Source of the DNA: Schizochytrium sp. TIO01
Lineage: Eukaryota; Sar; Bigyra; Thraustochytrida; Thraustochytriidae
Length of the DNA stretch: 64,000 nt
NCBI GenBank assembly: GCA_004764695.1
Contig: SMSO01000037.1
Location: forward strand, 356,247 to 420,246
Reading direction: 5' to 3'
Shown: in pieces, positions 56,401 through 64,000 of the stretch
Numbering within the stretch: position 1 is the first letter of the stretch
How the letters are laid out: each line of letters opens with the position of its first letter
Position numbers and translations under genes: made by a program
The notes under the pieces: model-generated
What the model was told of the DNA's origin: nothing
Databases searched by the model: none
The model's input: the letters and a program-made list of their open reading frames with translations, nothing else

Positions 56401-59133
56401 GTGACCAGAGGCGAATCCAGCAGTTGTATAGGAAAGTCTTTCAGTGGAATTAATGTGGAAAGCCTTGGAGAAAATAAATGAGTCTCACAATTTGAACTCT
56501 TATTCTTCTTTGATGAAACCATTGTAATGTCGAATCTTTGAGAAACTACAAATCTAATGTAAGCCATAATACTTGATTTCTTCAGAAAGAAAACCACGAT
56601 TGTCCCCAGTACTTCCCTGTTTCTTTCTTCTATACATAAGAAAGAAGGGCCTCTACACATAAAATCCCTACCAAGATACAACCAGCTTGCCAAGTCAACG
56701 CATTGGCTCTATAGCAGCGAGTTTCCTCGACAATACTTTAAGTTCAAGAACCGCACCCTCGGCAGAAATAAGACTCGCTAGGTACCTCCTAACCCCGCCT
56801 ATCGATTCATGGCTGACTGTCTGGGGTACATTGCTCTTTGCTTGCGGGTTCCCTTTCATTTACTGCGGGGCCTCGATGCCTTCTTCTTTGTCGGACTAAC
56901 TTCTTCTTCTCTCTTTTCTTTGCATAGAAGAAGTGCTAGTGTGCCATACAGCCACCATGAATAAAAGCGGGTCTGCGCTGCTTTCGGGTTCCTTCGCGAG
57001 ACTCGCCAGAAAGTCTTCACTACTTACTATTGGCCCCGAAGAGGCATTACAGGGCTTCACTTGGTGGCAACTTCTTGTCTCTTGTCGCGAGATCCTTTAC
57101 TATTGTTGCACGCCTATTGTTTTTCCAACAGTAGGCCAAGGTCTCAAGTTTTTCACAAATCCTACATTTAGAGCAGTTCTTTGCGCATATGATCGCAAGC
57201 ATGAATCGACGATTATCGAGGCTACGCTAAGTCGCCGATATTGTCTCTGGCGACCCTTGATGTCTGTAGGCAGGGAGACACTCAGCAAGGAACTCCGTCA
57301 GACACATGCATAGCCAGCCAGCCGTTCACCGGTCGGGTATTCGGATAGGATTCAAGGCGTGACTTCGAAGGCCTGTTTACCTAGTGCTGGTTTCGTGTTG
57401 TATATGTCATGCGTGTGCTACGAATGACGAATGAATTGAATTCTTATAGAATTGGGCGGTCATGAGAAAAATTTTGATTTGGGCGCGCCACTCCTGCATT
57501 GTCTCTGGAGATTTGTGACGCTACCAGGTCGAAGCTTGCACCATCGTTGTGCCAACAAAGTCGCCAGGCGCTCAGAGAGAGGGAGTTTTGGAGAGTGAGC
57601 ACTTGGTTACCAGAGCTGGAACGGAATCGCCCCCACTGCAATTTCCATGTCGAGGAGCTGTTTTGTTTGGGTAATGATGACCCTTCTTGATCATCAGAGA
57701 ATGAATGGCATTGCATTCATTCCGAAAAGTGCTACTTCTGTTGCTTTCTCATTTTTTAGTTTATTTTTATTTTAAAATAAAATAAATATAAAAATACTTT
57801 CTGGTCCAGTTACTTGGAAACTACTCAAAACGCTTTGAAAGGGTGTAGATGTACCTATCTACTATTCGCACTCTCACCGTAACGTGATGGGACCTGGTGA
57901 AATGCGATGGTTAGAACAATAGCTTCAGGTGCTTGTGGAATCTGTGTGGATGACGATGAAATGAGGACTCGGATAATAAAGGACGACAGAAGAGAAAGGT
58001 TTCCTTCCAATCGCAATACTACTTTGGTAGTCTGCGCCTCCCGCTTTAGCTCAGGCTAGAATTATCAGAATTTCGAGAATTCTTTCTGTAGATGCGCCCG
58101 CTCATCGTCATCAATAAAACACAACCTAATTTACTCACTTTTATTTATTTTTATTTTTTCTTCACAGAGAAGTTTTATTTTTGTAATATTTTTCTCATTT
58201 TATCTCTGATTCAAATCATTTGAACTTCTATTTGTTTATTTTTAAAATAAAATAAAATAAAAATAAAACAATTATGTTTCAACTTCAGGACAACCATAAG
58301 AGTGTTCGTTCTGAAAAGAAAAGAAAAGAAAAGAATAAGTCTGTATAATCTACTGAGTATCCCATTCAATTTCAAACGGAACCTACCTGTCTACTATCAC
58401 GATTTTTATTTTATTTTCACAACAATCACAATTGAACAAGTAATGAAAAGAAAAAGAAAAAGAGCATGTACCTATAACCTACTTTTTAATGTTTCAAATG
58501 ATAAATAAGTATCAAGATAAGCGTTCTTCCAAAACGACAGACCTCCTTTCTTTGTGTGGATTCTCTGATGACTTTTTCTTCGTTTGCTTGCTTTCAAGAC
58601 GAAAGTCTCGCCCATCCAAGGCCTCTTCGCTGATCGAGCATCAAGCGCAAAAGCAATCACGCCTTGATTCTCTTCCCTCCTGCTGTTGCTGCTGCTGCGT
58701 TTTATGCCACTTCGAGCAGCCCAAAGCTCAGCCCTATTCAAGTCCAAGAATCGATTTCAAGTTCAAGTTCAAGTTCAAGTTCTAACTCTTTCTTTCGACG
58801 CAGTTTCAGAGGTCGTGCAACTTTTATAAGTTCTTCGGTCCCTCCTCTTTTCGTATCTACCCTCACTATTCTATCATTCTTATTAAACTAACTAACTTAC
58901 ACCTAGCTATAATCAACCAACTAACTGAACAAACAAATAACAGACAAACAAACAATTAAGCAGTCTAAGTTCGCCCGTGCCGCCTCTGAATCCGAGTCCC
59001 AGCCAGTTGAGGAGATGCTTTCAGAAATACAAGGTACCTAAATAAAAGCTCGCTGAGCGAAGAGAACGCGAAGAAACGCATGAAGAGCCTACGGAATTGA
59101 TACAACTAATGTTATTTTTAAAATTAAGATCTG
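53442..59133. other. Gene-free stretch with microsatellites
   Basis: AT-leaning DNA with AATA units (53823-53855), AAAAAG and AAACGAAG units (54350-54475), a T run (55867-55881) and ATTTT/AAAAT runs near 57755-57795, 58140-58160 and 58240-58268. Open frames of 60-126 codons occur (longest 56933-57313, plus), with no recognisable product. Confidence 0.45.
58756..58782. repeat. TTCAAG hexamer array
   Basis: Four and a half TTCAAG units. It is the same hexamer family (AAGTTC/CTTGAA, shifted phase) as the 48590-48706 array about 10 kb away. Confidence 0.9.
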
Positions 59134-59325
59134 ATGGCGAGCAGCGCGAGCGTTGTGTGCCTTATTTTATTGGCTGCTAGTTCCGCGCAGACTTGCCAGC
59201 CTGAGGAACTGCAGAACTGCCTGACGGTCCCTCCAGCCTGCGATCTAAGCACCGAAGATACCGACCTCAGCCGTCGCGAAGTTCACCCGCCACGAGGAAG
59301 GTCACGAAGGTGGTCAGCACGCTAG
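59134..59325 (+). other. Possible signal-peptide exon or gene remnant
   Basis: An ATG opens a frame with a textbook signal peptide (MASSASVVCLILLAASSAQT) followed by a Cys-rich segment (Cys at 21, 29 and 36). After about residue 46 the translation becomes Arg/Pro-rich and soon stops. Protein-like sequence appears to continue in the next frame from 59270 and then the third frame from 59349. This suggests introns, a frameshifted remnant or coincidence. I do not recognise the protein. Confidence 0.25.
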
Positions 59326-59711
59326 CTTTCCTACGTTGAAGATGTGGCGTTGAAGGCGACCTTGAAGATATGGTGGTGGTGGCCTACGTCCTACCAGCTG
59401 GCTCAGAGCGCTTTCAAAGCGCCTGCGTCAGGCAGCAGGACGCGGCAAGGCCACGCTGAGGAAGTCAGCTTACCAGGTTCATTGCAATGGAGCATCAGAC
59501 TGCTACTCTGCAGTCTGGGTTCACGTTGAAGCGAGCCTCCTGACGTCAAGCGTGAGTCGGCGATGCTTGAGCGATCGCCCGGCAAGCTAGCTAGATACTC
59601 CGCCGCTGCTCCAAGCAAGCAAGACCAAGCGAGCCCTGGTAACGCGCAAAGCGTGACAGTTTCAAGGCCTATGGCACCGGTGGTGATGGATTGCTCCGTC
59701 GTGAAGGCGGT

Positions 59712-59743
<32 letters not shown>
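59712..59743. repeat. GCA trinucleotide repeat
   Basis: About ten GCA units followed by GTA variants. It lies within short open frames on both strands that are probably repeat artefacts. Confidence 0.95.
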
Positions 59744-59750
<7 letters not shown>

Positions 59751-60856
59751 TGAGTGGCTGGCTGATTGTGTACACACTGAGTAAAGTCTCAAGACGCCCA
59801 GGATCCACACAGAATCCATCCACTGAGCACCGCAGCGAGTTCAATCTTTCACAACCTTCCCAGGATGCTCCAAATTAACAAGCAAGCAAGCATCGTCCAC
59901 CTCACGATTACGGGCCTAAGGGACTTGCAGAACGCCTTCCTTCACGCAAGCAGTGACATCATTCTTTCTACAGAATGTCATCCACCACCTGAACAATCTC
60001 GGTTCTTCATGAGAGAGCAACGGAAGATCGTCATCTCGGCTGCTCCTTTCGTTCTGTTCACAATGCTTTCTTTCTGGCCTCTGTGCACCGTCTAGCAGCG
60101 CTTCAAGGTGCAACCTTGGTTGTTGGAATCCACTCAACCGTCTGACATCATGTTGCCCAGAGATCATTCATTCATTCACTCATTCATTCACTCATTCATA
60201 CATGCATGGGCTTGAGTCTCGCTGTGGCTGAGCTTTCGTCCTGCAATATCTCCCAAACGCAGCATTTTTCGTCGATCGGCGGGCTCAGAGTTCGATCGTT
60301 TGTCTTAGTTGACGAATGAAGAGTACTTTGTCCTGCACTCGCGGAGCCTAACACCTACCAGCCTACCAGCCAGCCCCCTTTCCACTGTGACTAATCGGGC
60401 TCTGTGACCTATATATATACCCCGGTGCATTTGCACGACTTCCTCACCAGACGGCGGCCAGCTAGCTTATTCCTCGAGCCCCAATACATGCACGACCTTT
60501 TGCCATCTGGTTCTCCAGGATACATACCTTCCTTCGCAAGATCTCAGCCCGTAGTCAGTCAGTCAGTCAGTCACAGTCAGTCACATGGTCTCCAGCAAAA
60601 GCAGCACCAAGAGTGACTGACCACAGAGGGTTCGCAGGCCTCGGCAGGTTTCCACCAGGCAGGCAGGGCTCGTTCTTCGCTTCGTGCGAAGTATCAAACC
60701 AAGTAGGTACATGCATACATTCATTCCTTGGACCTCTGCTCTCTCACCAAAAACGACAATCGTCCGTTCCATCTTCCAATCGCTGTTCTCAGTCCTCTTT
60801 GCCAAAGGAAACAAGCCAACCTTTTGTTCGATTTCCTGGAGGTACTTCTGCTCTCC

Positions 60857-60970
60857 TTCATTCACTCACTAATTCATTTATATTCATTCATTCATTCATT
60901 CATTTATATTCATTCATTCATTCATTCATTTATATTCATTCATTCATTCATTTATTCATTCATTCATTCA
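60857..60970. repeat. Higher-order ATTC array
   Basis: Four blocks of ATTC units are separated by TATATTC or TTATTC variants at regular intervals, giving a higher-order period of about 27 bp. Confidence 0.9.
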
Positions 60971-62524
60971 ATTGAGGAATGGGCGGGAAAAGGAGGAGAT
61001 AGAAAGACGACACTCGCACGCCAAAGCGCGATCTTCCTCTTCTTGGTTCAACCCAGAGCTCGTTGGCACATTTTCTGGGTCGGTCTCGCGGACCAAAAGG
61101 CGGATCTGCCAAGATCCCAGAAGGACGAAGAGGATGAAGAAGAAGGCCTCGAAGAAGGCACCCCTCTCTTTCTTTCCTTCTTTCTTTCAGGGAACGGATG
61201 ATCTGTTTTATATATTTATTTATTAATTCGATGCTTCAGTTGAAGTTCGACGTTCGCTATTCGTAAGAAGAACAGCTCGAAGTAAATATTCCTTGAAACT
61301 TGAAACATTGGCAGTAAAAAACAAAACAAAGCAAAAACACCGGTATTCCAATGATTACCAAGCCACAAAGATGGTTGTTGAAAAGGAAGCTGAGTAAAGA
61401 GGAAAGTAGAAGGAGTAGCAGCTTGTAGCTAGTACTAGGTGAGGTGGTTTCGGTGACCATACTAAGCGCCGTTTCTTTCCGACAGCTGACACTGTCTTTC
61501 GTGAACGAAGAAGAAGAACAACTGAGCTTTTTCTTTGAGGTTACACACTTTAATAAATATTATTTTAAGTTAAAACGAAATTGTCGAAAAGGTAAAAACT
61601 AGTTTCTTTTTTTTTAGTGAAATAAAAATAGATATAAGTATCTCAAAATATGTATTTGCTATTATTTATTTATTCATGAAATAAAAATCGATAAAGTTGA
61701 TTTGCATGTTCGTTTATAATAATTTATTTTATTACTTCTTTTTTTAAAGGGAAAGAACAGTGTTCACTTTCTTTCCTTTGTTTTTGAAAAAAGGGGGGAA
61801 AGGAGGGAGGGCGGGAACGAAGAAGAGTACTTTTGAATTAAAAGGCTTTTATTTCAATCAAGCAATGAGAAAACTAAAAATGGGACTGAAATCCCCGCTC
61901 GTGCCAGAGAAAAGCCTCCCTTCGGATGTGTGAAACAGGCGGCTTCGGATTCGTCATCGCCCTTGAGTCCCATCGACGCCAATTCATTTGCTGCGTCTCC
62001 ACTCAGCCTCATCTTGCTTCCGCCACTGGCAATGAACGCAATGCCTGTCTGTTCCTGTTTCCTACATTCCTGCAAGTAATCATTCACAACTTGAAAGAAA
62101 GAAAACTCACAAAGAAAGAGTTCTGAGACTTTTGTGGGTGGGCTGCGGCCATTACATTACATTACATTTCATCGCATTTCATTACATTACCGTTCCCTGC
62201 GTCCTCTGCAAAAGAGTCACAGGGCCTCTGTTCCTGACGACCGATGGCACACGCGTACATACATCTATCTATCTACACACACACACGCGCGCGCCAAAGC
62301 AACAAATACAAAACTACTCAGCGGCTGCCTCCTCCCAAAGTGCCAGTTTGTCACCTGTCTCCAGCACAGTCTCGCAGTTTCAAGAGCGCCATTATCGCTG
62401 CCTGCCTCTTCTGCGAATTGAATGAATGCGCTGCCCAAGGTTGCGCATAAAGACGATGCACTTTTAAAGAAGACAATCCATTGTACCTGTTACATGCATT
62501 CTGGAACACCTCGAAACAAAGAAA

Positions 62525-62532
62525 TCTATCTG

Positions 62533-62563
<31 letters not shown>
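62525..62563. repeat. TCTA tetranucleotide microsatellite
   Basis: About nine TCTA units with one TCTG. Confidence 0.95.
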
Positions 62564-63217
62564 CAGTCACACGAAAAGACACCTCTCAAACCAGTTAGTT
62601 CTTGACCTGCGATGCCGGGATACGATGCGGCTTAAGGCCCACGAGGCGAAGGTGCGGCACGCAAATTGGCGTTGTCTGCGTAGTACCTGAGGAATCGGCA
62701 GTGAACCTATGCTTACTTCTGCAATCAATTTTTGGCCGCCATGAAAGAATGAATGAATGAATGAATCAATCAATCAATCAATCAAAATGCGGGTTCTGTG
62801 GCTATAAATCATAAGTCATAAATCATCAGGCAGGGAGGTACACCTACTTCCTTCCTGACACCGACGTCTTTTGTCACACCGCAAAGTCTCAAGAACTTGG
62901 TTTTCAGCACTCTCGCTGCGGCCTACGACGGCGGTTGATGACTCCCTCCCTCGAAGAAAGTACCCGCTTCCGGTGAGCCCCGTTTGCGGCAGAGCATTTG
63001 TTTCAAGCCATTTGCTGTTTCCTTTGGCTGCTTCGAATATGAACGAGAGAAGACGCGGTGTTCTTTGTTCCTCGTCGCTCGCTTTTCCCAGTTTGAGGAA
63101 GGTTCGCATCCGACCGATGAGAATCGATAAATGCACAAGCAGGTGCCTCGCTCTCCAAGGTTTGGGACGTCGGGTGGTTTTACAAGTAAGTCACAACTCC
63201 ATTCAGGTTTGCAGCAA

Positions 63218-63252
63218 AGCTAGAAGAAGAAGAAGAAGAAGAAGAAGAAGAA
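63218..63252. repeat. AGA trinucleotide repeat
   Basis: About eleven AGA/GAA units immediately before an ATG at 63253, inside a short open frame that is probably repeat-driven. Confidence 0.95.
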
Positions 63253-63432
63253 TGGAACGAGCAGCTTTCGATCGAAAACTCCCACTCAAGTTTGGAGTTG
63301 GCTTTGAGTCAAACGAGTGACTCAATGGCTAGCCAGCTTCGTTGTACCAAGGTGGTCGAACTAGTGCCTAGTTAGCAGGTGTGCGACCAATGAGTGTGCG
63401 CGTTGCGAGGACCCCGTGCATTTACTTCTTAC

Positions 63433-63840
63433 CTAGCAGCGTAGTTCGTACGTTGACATTCCAGTAGATAATGAGCGCAGAAACAAGCTTGACGATGAGT
63501 CTTCATACCCGCTCGCTGCCAAGCGCGTGGATCTGCACCCCAATGCACTCCAGAACCACTCGCATTGCTCACCGCAGGGGCTAGTATTCCTCTCCTCAAG
63601 ACCTCTTGTCCTAGTCAACCAAATCAACCCCTCAGGCAAAAACACATTCTGATAAAGTCTTTCCCGAGGGCCGCAATGCAGAGGGTCGTCCACCAGCTGA
63701 AGAGCGGCAATATTGACGAGTAGACGAGCGCCCCAAAGAACGAAAGAATCTTCTCTTGGCGTTCGTTCTTCTTCAGGCGCTGTCGTCAGCGCCTGCGCAG
63801 TGCTCGCGCGTGTGTACCGGTTCCTGCTGGCTAGCAGGCG
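63433..63840 (-). other. Possible terminal exon at window edge
   Basis: A frame on the minus strand stays open for 136 codons with no ATG in its upstream part and a protein-like translation (for example RLLVNIAALQLVDDPLHCGP) ending at TAG. Just upstream is CTAAC (a branch-site match) followed by CTAG, CCAG and CAG acceptors at about 63820-63835. It therefore looks like a last exon whose partners lie beyond 63.84 kb or outside the window. I recognise no domain, and the length is not beyond chance in this GC range. Confidence 0.25.
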
Positions 63841-64000
63841 TTAGGCAACTCATAGGCCCCGCCACAGGAGGCGACATTTGCTAATAGATAGGTACCCAAT
63901 CCGATATAACGATAGCCAAACTTCTCGCCTCCACGAGGACAGAGCGCCTTTCCAGCTGGGTTTGTTTGGCCTGCTTTGGATGAGCTGGAGCCGTTGACGC
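63841..64000. other. Window edge
   Basis: The minus strand is open in one frame from the edge to about 63885 and could hold part of an upstream exon, but no donor here joins the 63433-63840 segment cleanly in phase except a weak GTTTGG. Nothing firmer can be said. Confidence 0.25.

Larger units (their letters stand above)
59326..63432. other. Microsatellite-dense region without a clear gene
   Basis: Contains CAGT (60553-60575), GAAT/CAAT (62743-62786) and other arrays listed separately. Several 85-157-codon open frames overlap each other on both strands. Those at 60613-61201 are built on ATTC repeats. A minus-strand frame (62816-63136, 106 codons) is free of repeats but unrecognised. A GTAAGT donor match at 63186 follows an open segment on the plus strand. 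Confidence 0.4.

Noticed and set aside
60728-61201. 157-codon plus-strand frame
   Set aside because: Its middle is the ATTC array translated as His-Ser-Phe-Ile repeats. There is no independent evidence of coding.
45713-63252. Direct repeats resembling a CRISPR array
   Set aside because: They are 3-7-bp microsatellites without spacers, in a eukaryotic genome.
1-64000. Transposon or viral genes
   Set aside because: I looked for reverse transcriptase, transposase, integrase and capsid-like sequence in the longer frames and found none. Short inverted repeats alone do not support a mobile element.

Overview
This is nuclear DNA from a eukaryote, probably a single-celled one. Its recognisable genes are eukaryote-specific: a ubiquitin-activating enzyme E1, a Fanconi anaemia FANCI protein and a glutamate-carboxypeptidase-II-like M28 peptidase. 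The rest is gene-poor, AT-leaning DNA rich in microsatellites. The genetic code is standard: UBA1, FANCI and both regulator genes end in TAA and the peptidase ends in TAG. The big genes have few introns. I cannot name the species. A labyrinthulomycete-like stramenopile is my guess from gene style only, with low confidence.

Layout: 1-18.68 kb has no long gene. It is AT-rich and carries short palindromes, tetranucleotide arrays, a diverged 180-bp tandem duplication (16561-16918) and a few exon-like islands between 9.2 and 13.1 kb, two of which have good splice signals. 18680-20827 (minus) is a secreted M28B peptidase. About 2.4 kb of shared upstream DNA separates it from UBA1 (23277-26708, plus). 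FANCI (27789-32496, plus) follows 1.08 kb later and has one frame change near 30.2 kb, read as a short intron or an indel. 34014-35940 and 40596-42137 (both minus) are two paralogous putative DNA-binding proteins that share a roughly 150-residue module I cannot assign to a named family. The first has a clear 115-nt intron. From 42.6 kb to the end there is no long gene. This stretch is unusually dense in microsatellites and holds several 100-160-codon open frames that may be exons, young genes or chance.

How the genes relate: UBA1 charges ubiquitin for the whole cell, and FANCI is half of the FANCI-FANCD2 clamp that is monoubiquitinated at DNA crosslinks, so the two share a pathway in a loose sense. 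Their adjacency is probably coincidental. The two regulator paralogs are the least explained and most interesting content. They look like a local duplication of a lineage-specific transcription-factor type with a basic KRSHDAVRHHLKLRR block and an invariant H-x3-C-x5-C-x2-C-x14-C-x4-C-x2-C cluster.
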